Assembly: GCA_951813545.1 (NCBI GenBank)
Contig: OX638352.1
Span: 5,303,966 to 5,367,965, forward strand
DNA from: an uncultured Poribacteria bacterium
GTDB lineage: Bacteria; Poribacteria; WGA-4E; WGA-3G
Length of the DNA: 64,000 nt
Direction of reading: 5' to 3'
In this document: positions 50,759 to 58,872 of the stretch, in pieces
Layout: the number at the start of each line of letters is the position of its first letter
Position numbering within the stretch: the stretch's first letter is position 1
Notes under the pieces: model-generated
What the model was told of the DNA's origin: nothing
Seen by the model: the letters and a program-made list of their open reading frames with translations, nothing else
The model's database searches: none
Translations under genes and position numbers: made by a program

Positions 50759-53700
50759 ATGTGGTCAAAAATCACCGAGGTTTCACTGAAAAATAGGCTC
50801 CTTGTCATCGCTTGTACGATTGTGGCGGTTATCATCGGCTTCAGGATGTTTCAATCGGCACCTATTGATGTCTATCCTGACATCAACCCACCACGCATTA
50901 CTGTCCTGACTGAGGCGCACGGCTGGTCCCCTGAAGAGATGGAAACGCTTGTAACGCTACCGATTGAAAGTGCAATGAACGGTACACCGGATGTTACACG
51001 GGTTCGGTCTTCGTCAGCAATCGGTTTGTCGCTTATTTTTGTCGAATTCGACTGGGGCATGGATATATTTCTCGCTCGGCAGATGGTCTCTGAACGCCTT
51101 CAACTCGTTACCCCAAATTTGCCTGAGGGTGTTGACGCCCCAATTATCTTACCCACCTCCTCCCTTTTAGGCGAGATTATAGAATATGCTCTCGTCGACG
51201 AAACAGGGGAATTTGATGAGATGGAAATGCGGGATCTGGCTGATTGGGTCATTCGATACCAGCTGCAATCGCAGGGTGGTATTGCTAATGTGATCAACAT
51301 CGGCGGATACGTGAAACAATTTCAGGTTTTCGTCAATCCTGAGCGGTTGATTAGCTATGGTCTTTCACTTGAAGATGTTGCCTCTGCGCTTGAGAAGAGC
51401 AACGAAAACTCCGCAGGCGGTTTCCTCATCAAAGAATCACGTGAGTTAACGATTCGTGGGTTAGGGCGGATCTCTACGGTTCGCGACATTGAGAACGTTG
51501 TTGTTGATGTACGGGGATATAGCACGCCGATTTTTGTTAAGGATGTTGCCACAGTAAAAATCGGATCGCTTCCAGAAATTCGGCGGGGTGCCGGGAGCCA
51601 CAACGGAAAAGAAACCGTCTTAGGTAAGGTCATCAAGCAACCGGGTATCAATACAATGAACCTCAGCGATAAAGTGACTTCGGTATTGAAATCATTAGAG
51701 CAATCAATGCCTGAAGGCGTAAGGATTAAAGTCGAGTATGCACAAGCCGACCTAATCCGCCGTGCCGTGGACACCGTCAAAGATGCGCTACGCGATGGTG
51801 CTATTCTTGTCGTTGTCATTCTGGCTATTTTTCTTTTTAATATTCGCACCGCCCTGATAACCCTGACAGCAATCCCACTTTCTCTAATCATAGCAGTTAT
51901 CGCGCTGCTTTCGCAAGGTGGCACTCTCAATATTATGACGCTCGCCGGTTTAGCAATTGCTGTTGGCATGGTAGTTGACGATGCGATCGTCTATGTTGAA
52001 AACATCTTCCGACGATTACAAGAATATTTCCGCCGGCGTTATATGGGTGAGGAGCCTGACGAAACGCCAGCAGAAGTTGTGACGCGCGCAAGTGATGAAA
52101 TTCGGGCATCAATTGTTTTTGCGACATTGATTATCATTCTCGTTTTCGTGCCGTTGTTTAGCCTCAGCGGTATGGAGGGCAGAATGTTCCGTCCACTCGG
52201 TTGGGCAGTTGTTATTTCGATGGCAGCATCCCTGCTCGTTGCGCTGACAGTGGTTCCCGTCCTAAGTGATTTGTTGTTGACTCGTTTCCGATGGCGGCAC
52301 ATGAGCGAAGGATCCAACGCAGAGCCGCCACCATCAAAGGAGAGTCCTGTGGTTGTGTGGATCAAACGGGCTTATCGTCCTATATTGGCTTTGGTTATGC
52401 GCTTGCGCTGGGGCGTTGCGGTGTTGGCACTGTTATTGGTAGTGTTGACTGTAGCGGCAATTCCGCGTTTGGGTCGCGAATTTTTGCCCGTTATGGATGA
52501 AGCCACGTTCATTGTTAGTGTCTTCTCACCACCGGGTACCTCGTTAGGAGAATCGACGCGTATCGGCAGAGAAATGGAAACGAGCCTCTTAACTATTCCT
52601 GAAGTGACAAGTGTCAGCAGTCGTACTGGGCGCGCAGAAGCCGATGAACATGCTCACGCTGTGAATACACACGAAATCTTGGTAAACTTCATCCCCCCCG
52701 ATGAACGTGAAAAAACACGGGAAGAACTCCTTACCGAAGTGCGCACTCTGTTGTCTCCTGAAAATTTCCCAGGGGTTCTTGTATCCGTTGGTCAACCGAT
52801 CCAACACCGATTGGACCATCTTTTGTCTGGGGTCAGTGCACAAGTAGCGTTGAAGTTGTTTGGACCAGATCTTGATACACTCAGACAGAAGGCGGAGGAA
52901 ATTCGGGCAGTTATTTCTGAGATTGATGGAGCAGCCGATTTGCAGGTTGAACAACAAGTACAAGTCGAACAACTTCAAATCCAAGTTAATCGACTCGAAG
53001 CAGCACGCCACGGCTTACGGGTTGAAGACGTGACACATTTCGCGGAAACAGCGTTCAAAGGTGAAACAGTCAGCCAAGTTATTCAAGGACAACGTCAATA
53101 CGCACTTCTGATTCGGATTGACCCGACACTTGTCAACACCTTTGAATCCGTCAAAGACTTAGAACTCCGGACGCCTTCAGGGACATTCGTTCCACTAAAA
53201 CAGGTCGCCGATGTCGGTTTTGGCTACGGACCGAACACTATCAACCGCGAGAACGTCTCTCGGCGTATTGTCATTCAGTGCAACGTCCAAGACCGGGACC
53301 TCGGCAACTTTATTGCCGAAGTGCAGCAAAATATTAACGAACATATCAACTTGCCCGAGGCGTATTTCCTTACCTACGGTGGTCAGTTTGAAAGTCAACA
53401 AGCCGCACAAAGAAGAATTCTGGTTCAGACGGGTTTTGTCCTTGTCGGCATCTGCGTTCTGCTGTTTCTGGCGATGGGTTCATTTCGGCTTTCATTACTG
53501 GTAATGCTAAATCTACCATTGGCGTTAATCGGTGGAGTTATCAGTATTTTTCTCACTGGCGGTGTGCTGAGTATTCCATCAATGGTGGGCTTCATTTTGC
53601 TGTTCGGTATCGCTGTACGAAATGGTATTATCTTAGTAACGCACATTAATACTCTGCGTTCAGAAGGGTTGTCACTCTACGATGCAATCATGAAAGGTGC

Positions 53701-53932
53701 TGAGGAACGGATCAGTCCGGTACTAATGACGGCTCTAACCACAGGATTAGGGATGTTGCCCCTCGCGCTTGCACACGGTTCAGGCGCGGAACTCCAGAAG
53801 CCGCTTGCAATTGTTATTAGTGGTGGAATGATAACTGCCACGCTCTTAACGTTGCTCGTTTTACCAGTCTTGTATTATATTGTCGAATTAAGCTGGTTAG
53901 CGCGGTTCCAACGTAAAAGCGAGAATCCGTAA
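50759..53932 (+). CDS. Heavy-metal efflux RND transporter (CzcA/CusA family)
   Basis: 1057 residues from ATG 50759 (AGGAGGAG upstream; the frame opens at 50702 inside the adaptor gene). Signatures: 'NRLLVIACTIVAVIIGF' (TM1), 'PPRITVLTEA', the TM4 motif 'AIAVGMVVDDAIVYVEN' with two acidic residues in the proton relay, 'PPGTSLGESTRIG', and a second membrane half with 'LLFGIAVRNGIILV'. It exports a divalent or monovalent heavy metal using the proton gradient, together with the CzcC and CzcB-like partners upstream. The exact metal cannot be assigned from the sequence. Confidence 0.93.
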   Translation: MWSKITEVSLKNRLLVIACTIVAVIIGFRMFQSAPIDVYPDINPPRITVLTEAHGWSPEEMETLVTLPIESAMNGTPDVTRVRSSSAIGLSLIFVEFDWGMDIFLARQMVSERLQLVTPNLPEGVDAPIILPTSSLLGEIIEYALVDETGEFDEMEMRDLADWVIRYQLQSQGGIANVINIGGYVKQFQVFVNPERLISYGLSLEDVASALEKSNENSAGGFLIKESRELTIRGLGRISTVRDIENVVVDVRGYSTPIFVKDVATVKIGSLPEIRRGAGSHNGKETVLGKVIKQPGINTMNLSDKVTSVLKSLEQSMPEGVRIKVEYAQADLIRRAVDTVKDALRDGAILVVVILAIFLFNIRTALITLTAIPLSLIIAVIALLSQGGTLNIMTLAGLAIAVGMVVDDAIVYVENIFRRLQEYFRRRYMGEEPDETPAEVVTRASDEIRASIVFATLIIILVFVPLFSLSGMEGRMFRPLGWAVVISMAASLLVALTVVPVLSDLLLTRFRWRHMSEGSNAEPPPSKESPVVVWIKRAYRPILALVMRLRWGVAVLALLLVVLTVAAIPRLGREFLPVMDEATFIVSVFSPPGTSLGESTRIGREMETSLLTIPEVTSVSSRTGRAEADEHAHAVNTHEILVNFIPPDEREKTREELLTEVRTLLSPENFPGVLVSVGQPIQHRLDHLLSGVSAQVALKLFGPDLDTLRQKAEEIRAVISEIDGAADLQVEQQVQVEQLQIQVNRLEAARHGLRVEDVTHFAETAFKGETVSQVIQGQRQYALLIRIDPTLVNTFESVKDLELRTPSGTFVPLKQVADVGFGYGPNTINRENVSRRIVIQCNVQDRDLGNFIAEVQQNINEHINLPEAYFLTYGGQFESQQAAQRRILVQTGFVLVGICVLLFLAMGSFRLSLLVMLNLPLALIGGVISIFLTGGVLSIPSMVGFILLFGIAVRNGIILVTHINTLRSEGLSLYDAIMKGAEERISPVLMTALTTGLGMLPLALAHGSGAELQKPLAIVISGGMITATLLTLLVLPVLYYIVELSWLARFQRKSENP

Positions 53933-54175
53933 ATTATGTGACTTCGGTGTAAACTTCTTTGCAGTGCAGCCCGTTTAAATCTTTTAGGTGGCAAATTGGG
54001 TTAGTTATAGAGCTTGAATTTTTTAAAATTATGCAACCTTTTCCGCATAAGATTGTATCATTAATAGTCAGATGGCATTATACATGTTGCTAAAAGAATA
54101 TCATCAGGCACCCCCCGAATCAAAGCGTATTTTGTGCTATGAAAGCGGTGGGACTGAAAATCTGCGACTTTTTTT

Positions 54176-54203
54176 GGAACTTTTTTTGTGGAACGGTGTC
54201 TAA
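54176..54203 (+). promoter_or_regulatory. ECF-sigma (sigma-E-type) promoter
   Basis: GGAACTT (54176-54182), a 16-bp spacer and TCTAA (54199-54203). The GGAACTT-N16-TC-AA layout is that of ECF-type promoters such as E. coli sigma-E. The gene starts about 40 nt downstream. The remaining 53933-54175 shows only AT-rich sequence. Confidence 0.65.
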
Positions 54204-54248
54204 TAAGTATAAGGAAGGTAAACTTACAAATTAAGCGAGGAAATCAAG

Positions 54249-54977
54249 ATGAAACGTGCACATTTCTACTGTCTCACCTTTGTGGTGGTACTCCTATTTG
54301 TTGGAATCAGCATGGTAAGCATGGCTGAAGTAGCTGTTTTGAAGATAGAGATTTCCGATGTGGTTAGCAATGCCGACGCGCGGCAGATTCGACGGTTGTT
54401 AAAACCTTGGGCAGATGCAGAGGACATTACCTTTAGTACACCTGTTGACAAGCACGGCAGAAAGCGTCTTTTTACCACCGTTGTGGAAGTCAAACCGCGA
54501 CAAGGCGTTTCCGAATACAGGGAGACGCATACCTTTGATGTATATAACATCATGCGACAACTCAATGATTCTCGCTTCCGGGGACGTCACGGAATTGGTC
54601 ACTCCCGTGTCCTGAAAACCGAGGCGACGATTCGCGGCGACCTGTTTGCACACCCCGGCTTTGCCCGAAGTTATCTCCGAAACGTTCCAGCGTGGCGACG
54701 CTGGCGACCCGATACGTCTAACATCCACCATGCGATGACTGCTGGAAATGCGGAACAGAAGTTCGTTTTTAGCGCGAATCCTGAGTTTGATAAGCTGCGG
54801 CTTGATGCTGCGGATAACAATAAACCGGTTGAGGTAAAGGGTGTAATCGCAGGATTTGATGGTCCCTATCCAATTGTATCGGTGAAGAAGTATGAGGTGG
54901 GTTATCATCTCAAGAAAGATGCCCCTGAAGCAGAAACGGCGGGAAAACCGACCTACGACTATCTCGAAAGGCGATAG
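54249..54977 (+). CDS. Exported protein of unknown function behind an ECF-type promoter
   Basis: 242 residues. A signal peptide (about 1-27, 'VVLLFVGISMVSMA') is followed by an alpha/beta segment 'AVLKIEISDVVSNADARQIRRLL', in parts, that looks like a ferredoxin-like fold, but without the CxxC of HMA domains. The C-terminal half has 'WRRWRPDTSNIHHAMTAGNAEQ', in parts, and 'IAGFDGPYPIVSVKKYEV'. No family was recognised. AGGAAA lies before the ATG. It follows the efflux operon and could belong to an envelope- or metal-stress regulon (inference). Confidence 0.55.
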   Translation: MKRAHFYCLTFVVVLLFVGISMVSMAEVAVLKIEISDVVSNADARQIRRLLKPWADAEDITFSTPVDKHGRKRLFTTVVEVKPRQGVSEYRETHTFDVYNIMRQLNDSRFRGRHGIGHSRVLKTEATIRGDLFAHPGFARSYLRNVPAWRRWRPDTSNIHHAMTAGNAEQKFVFSANPEFDKLRLDAADNNKPVEVKGVIAGFDGPYPIVSVKKYEVGYHLKKDAPEAETAGKPTYDYLERR

Positions 54978-54983
54978 GCGTTA

Positions 54984-55010
54984 TGGCACAGCGGAGTGTG
55001 CCTACTACTC
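54984..55010. repeat. Hairpin between convergent genes
   Basis: GGCACA-gcggag-TGTGCC, 6-bp stem, in the 36-nt spacer between convergent stop codons. It may act as a terminator or be a short repeat. There is no T-run. Confidence 0.4.
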
Positions 55011-55013
55011 TGG

Positions 55014-56255
55014 TTATGATTGGTAGCCGCCTGTATTAAATAGCACAACGCGTTCGGAGTCTTCAATCATTCCGTCCGCGGCGAGTTGTTTGAGTGCCGC
55101 GACCGTTGCTGCCCCTTCAGGACTTGTCAAAAGTCCTTCGGTTGTGGGGAGCAATTGCATTGATTCACGGATGGCATCGTCTGTGACAGCAATCGCGGCA
55201 CCGTTACTTTTACGAATCGCCTCCAAGATAAGAAAATCGCCGATCGCCTGTGGTACCCGTAAACCGCTCGCAACAGTGTGAGCGTCCTGCCAAGGTGTTG
55301 CTTCAGTAGCCCCTTCTTCCCACGCTTTAACAATCGGTGCACATCCTGTCGATTGCACAGAGATAAATCTCGGTCTTTTCTTTCCAATCCAACCGATTGC
55401 TTCCAATTCCGCAAAGCCTTTCCACATCCCAACGATGCCTGTGCCACCGCCGGTAGGATAGATGATAACATCTGGGAGTTCCCACCCGAATTGTTCCGCA
55501 AGCTCAAATCCCATTGTCTTTTTGCCTTCTACGCGGTAGGGTTCTTTGAGCGTTGACACGTCAAACCACCCTTCTTGACTCTTCCGTTCCGCTACAATTT
55601 TGCCCGCATCATTAATCAAACCATCGATGAGTGTAACATTTGCACCAGCGAGTTGACACGTCTCCTTGTTGAAGGTAGGTGTATCCTGGGGCATAAAGAT
55701 ATGGGCGGTCATGCCTGCAGCAGCAGCATAGGCTGCGAGAGCAGTCGCCGCGTTGCCAGCGGATGGGATAGCGAGTTGTGTTAAGCCGAGTGCCTTCGCT
55801 TTGGATACTGCCATCGCTAAGCCTCGTGCTTTAAAACTCCCTGTAGGCAACCGAGATTCGTCCTTCACCCAGACCTGTGTAAGTCCAAACCCCGCTCCGA
55901 GTCTTTTTGCATGGATGAGAGGAGTCATCGTTTCACCAAGCGTCACTATGTCCGCTGGATCAGATACAGGCAGGAGTTCCCGATAACGCCAGAGAGAAGC
56001 TGGCCTTGACAGAAGTGCGTCGCGTTTCCATGTCTTTGCTACCTGTTCAAGCGCGTAGCGGGCAAGTAGAGGTTTCCCACAAGCGGTACAGACATTCTGC
56101 GGTACTGTATGCGGATACGTTTCCCCACACTTGCTACATTCAAGTCTTTCTAATTTTCCTTGCGGTTCGGTGAGGTGGGTTGGGATTTTTATGTCCCTTT
56201 TCGTAGACTCGCCCGGCGCGATGCTTGGGCTTACACGCTTTGGAAAAGAATTCAC
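55014..56255 (-). CDS. Threonine synthase-like PLP enzyme
   Basis: 413 residues from GTG 56255. The N-terminal zinc ribbon has 'LECSKCGETYPHTV' and 'VCTACGKPLL' (CxxC pairs), then the fold-type II PLP core with 'LPTGSFKARGLAMAV' (Lys binds PLP), 'IPSAGNAATALAAYAAAAGM', 'YPTGGGTGIVGMWKGF' and 'VLFNTGG'. Typical of class II threonine synthases, which convert O-phosphohomoserine to threonine. Related dehydratases are possible. GGAGGAA lies 7 nt before the start inside a GGAGG-AA-CCTCC palindrome. The gene begins 50 nt after argF. Confidence 0.85.
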   Translation of the reverse strand: MNSFPKRVSPSIAPGESTKRDIKIPTHLTEPQGKLERLECSKCGETYPHTVPQNVCTACGKPLLARYALEQVAKTWKRDALLSRPASLWRYRELLPVSDPADIVTLGETMTPLIHAKRLGAGFGLTQVWVKDESRLPTGSFKARGLAMAVSKAKALGLTQLAIPSAGNAATALAAYAAAAGMTAHIFMPQDTPTFNKETCQLAGANVTLIDGLINDAGKIVAERKSQEGWFDVSTLKEPYRVEGKKTMGFELAEQFGWELPDVIIYPTGGGTGIVGMWKGFAELEAIGWIGKKRPRFISVQSTGCAPIVKAWEEGATEATPWQDAHTVASGLRVPQAIGDFLILEAIRKSNGAAIAVTDDAIRESMQLLPTTEGLLTSPEGAATVAALKQLAADGMIEDSERVVLFNTGGYQS

Positions 56256-56304
56256 AGGAGGTTCCTCCCATAAAATTTTATCTAATATCCGTCAAAATTC
56301 TGGA

Positions 56305-57243
56305 TTAGGCTTGCGCAAGCAGTTTGAGAATGATCGCCTTCATGCTATGGAGTCGGTTCTCGGACTGCTCAAAGATAATTGAGCGTGCATCATTGACGAG
56401 TTCACCTGAAATTTCATACCCGTGATGCGCGGGGAGACAGTGCATAACCCGACACTCGTGTTCCTTCAGCAGTTCGGCATTTAACTGGTATGGCATCATC
56501 TTCTCCAACCGGCGTTTCCGTTCTTTTGCGAAAGCTGGATCCGTGAAGAATTCCATATCCACCCACGTATCTGTATAGACGATATCGCTCTCGGCAATCA
56601 CCTTTTCCAGTGAGTTTTCAATCGCTGTGGTGTCAGTATCAAGTGCTTTATAAAGCCCTTTCCGAGAAGCCTCATCCCATAGCTCCTTATCGACAGCGGC
56701 AGGGTTCACTTCCGGTGCAATAACAGTGACTTCAACGCCTACCTTCATGCCAGCGGCAATCAGTGAATTACAAACGTTGTTATGCACACCGATGAAACAT
56801 AATTTGACCCCTTCCAGTCTACCGAGGTGTTCCTGTATCGTCATTAGATCGCCGAGTGCCTGTGTCGGATGGTATCTGTCACAACACCCATTAATTATGG
56901 GGACTGTTGCGGCAGCAGCTGCTTCAATGAGTTCCGTATGTTTCAAGAATCGAGCTAAAATGATGTCTACATACGCCGAGAGGACGCGCATTTCGTCCCC
57001 GAGGTCAGCTAACCCAAAGTTTGTGGTACGCCAATCGAGGTAGTGTGCATGTCCACCGAGTTGTGTTATACCAATCTCGCCTGCGCAGCGTGTTCGCGTG
57101 GAGGTTTTTTGGAAAAGCAGACAGAGACTTTTCCCGAGTGCTGCGTGTCTGTATTTTTCGGGATGGTTCTTAATTTTCAGGCTCGTTTCAACTGTTTCAA
57201 GAATGTCTGTTTCTGACCATGGGTTCAATGTAATTAGGTACAT
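56305..57243 (-). CDS. argF: Ornithine carbamoyltransferase family enzyme
   Basis: 312 residues from ATG 57243 (GAGGAGGT 4-5 nt upstream; the open frame extends to 57312). The carbamoyl-phosphate loop is 'FQKTSTRTRCAGEIG', then 'RYHPTQALGDLMTIQEH', 'VYTDTWVDME' and the ornithine-loop 'HCLPAHHGYEIS'. It catalyses citrulline formation in arginine synthesis. The loop 'NGCCDRYHPTQ' differs slightly from typical 'NGLTDxxHPTQ', so another transcarbamylase is possible. A strong promoter lies just upstream. Confidence 0.87.
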   Translation of the reverse strand: MYLITLNPWSETDILETVETSLKIKNHPEKYRHAALGKSLCLLFQKTSTRTRCAGEIGITQLGGHAHYLDWRTTNFGLADLGDEMRVLSAYVDIILARFLKHTELIEAAAAATVPIINGCCDRYHPTQALGDLMTIQEHLGRLEGVKLCFIGVHNNVCNSLIAAGMKVGVEVTVIAPEVNPAAVDKELWDEASRKGLYKALDTDTTAIENSLEKVIAESDIVYTDTWVDMEFFTDPAFAKERKRRLEKMMPYQLNAELLKEHECRVMHCLPAHHGYEISGELVNDARSIIFEQSENRLHSMKAIILKLLAQA

Positions 57244-57283
57244 GATTACCTCCTCAGTAGGGTACCCAAAATTAGAAACCATA

Positions 57284-57312
57284 ATTATACCCGAATTCTT
57301 GACATAAGTCAA
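57284..57312 (-). promoter_or_regulatory. Promoter of the argF-thrC-like operon
   Basis: Minus strand: TTGACT (57312-57307), 17 bp, TATAAT (57289-57284). An inverted repeat TTGAC-ATAA-GTCAA (about 57299-57312) overlaps the -35 box. Confidence 0.75.
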
Positions 57313-57491
57313 ATGTTTTCTGTTTATTTTGGGATTTTCAGTCGTCAGAGGCGTACTTTTCGCCGTTCATTGGAACCAGATATACACCTCTTTTCAAAAC
57401 AGAATGATAAGTTAATATTTACAGAACTTATCATATTTTAAAATGAATGCTCGTTCGGTTGATTTTATTCTTTTTTCTATTGTTCCTGCAA

Positions 57492-58562
57492 TTACACTCG
57501 CTCCCACGGAATTTCAACACCTAACTCGTCGGCAAGCTGTTCAATCGTCTGCAACGGTTCCCGATGAAGCGGAATGCCGTTTGCGCGACGTTCTTGGGTC
57601 AACTCCCACTCAATCTCACCGGGTAGGGTGACGCGCGTAAATCCGCTACGCGGTATGGCTTGACGGGTCATCCGAATCTGTCTGTCAAGTTCAGTCTTAA
57701 ACTCTGTAATAGGTGTGAAACTGGCAATGTTAATAGCGAGGAAAAAATGTGCTGATGTGCATTTCTCCGGTGGTGCATCCCCGGGCTGATAGTGCTTATT
57801 GATACCCATAAGTCCCCCGCTCAGCGGACCGCACAAAATATCCATCACAATCGCAAGAGCGGAACCTTTGGGACCTGCAGCAGGTAAAATCGCCGCCACT
57901 TTCGATGGGTCCTCAGTTTCATTGCCATCTGCGTCAAGTGCCCATCCCAACGGAATTTTTTCTTCATACAACCTCGCGGTACCAATCCGTCCAGCGGCAG
58001 CAGCACCGCACGCCATATCCAACACGATGGGGGGTTCTTCACCAGCAGGGATAGCATAGGAAAACGCATTATTGCCAATTGAGACGCTCTTCGCACCGAA
58101 AACAGCAACATTCACACCGAGTCCATTGGTCGTTGCAAAACCAACCATATCATGTGGAAGCGCTCGCATTGCATGGCTAGAGGCAGCACCAAAATGGTTG
58201 CTATTCCGAACAATAGCCACACCGATCGAAGCAGACTTCGCCTTCTCGATAGCGATATTCATTGCCCGAATAGCAACGAGATGCCCCAATCCGCGGTCCC
58301 CATCTAACAGAACAGAGGCGGCGTTATCTTCAAGCCTTTGAAGTTGTGGATTCGGATTAATGTTGCCGTTGATGATGCCCCGGACATAACCGGGCATGCC
58401 GCGTGTCGCGTGCGAATGAACCCCACGTAAGTCCATCAGGACCTGCATTTCTGCAATGGTATCCGCGTCTGATTGCGCAACGCCTACTTCTTGATAAAGC
58501 TGACTACAAACACTTTGCAACGCTGTTGCGTTAACAATTCTTTCTTGTTCGTGTCGATTCAT
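57492..58562 (-). CDS. Ldh2/MDH2-family NAD(P)-dependent 2-hydroxyacid dehydrogenase
   Basis: 356 residues. Signatures of the malate/L-lactate dehydrogenase type 2 (YlbC/AllD/ComC) family: 'MDLRGVHSHATRGMPGYVRGI', in parts, 'VRNSNHFGAASSHAMRAL', 'SIGNNAFSYAIPAGEE' and 'GPKGSALAIVMDILCGPLSGG'. It oxidises or reduces a 2-hydroxy/2-oxo acid, and the substrate could be lactate, malate, sulfolactate or ureidoglycolate. Separated from argF by about 180 nt, same strand. Confidence 0.9.
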   Translation of the reverse strand: MNRHEQERIVNATALQSVCSQLYQEVGVAQSDADTIAEMQVLMDLRGVHSHATRGMPGYVRGIINGNINPNPQLQRLEDNAASVLLDGDRGLGHLVAIRAMNIAIEKAKSASIGVAIVRNSNHFGAASSHAMRALPHDMVGFATTNGLGVNVAVFGAKSVSIGNNAFSYAIPAGEEPPIVLDMACGAAAAGRIGTARLYEEKIPLGWALDADGNETEDPSKVAAILPAAGPKGSALAIVMDILCGPLSGGLMGINKHYQPGDAPPEKCTSAHFFLAINIASFTPITEFKTELDRQIRMTRQAIPRSGFTRVTLPGEIEWELTQERRANGIPLHREPLQTIEQLADELGVEIPWERV

Positions 58563-58872
58563 GGCTACGGGTACTCCTATGAGTATTCCAATTGGCTTGG
58601 ATGAGAAAAACAGGTATACAATCGCTTGAACTCTTTACCAAGTTCACGAAAGAATCACCCTTGCTTTAGCTGGGTGAGTATGTCAATGACGCTAATGCCA
58701 CTATTTTAGCAAAATTAATCTTAAAGCGCAAATTTTGTTCGGGAAACCGCATAGTACGGACTTTTCACTTGACTTCACACCTCACGCTGTGGTATTATTA
58801 CTACTACATAAATTAGGTGCAACGTTGTTCATAAGAAAGCGAACCCAATTTTGCAGCTTAGCGAGCACATCG

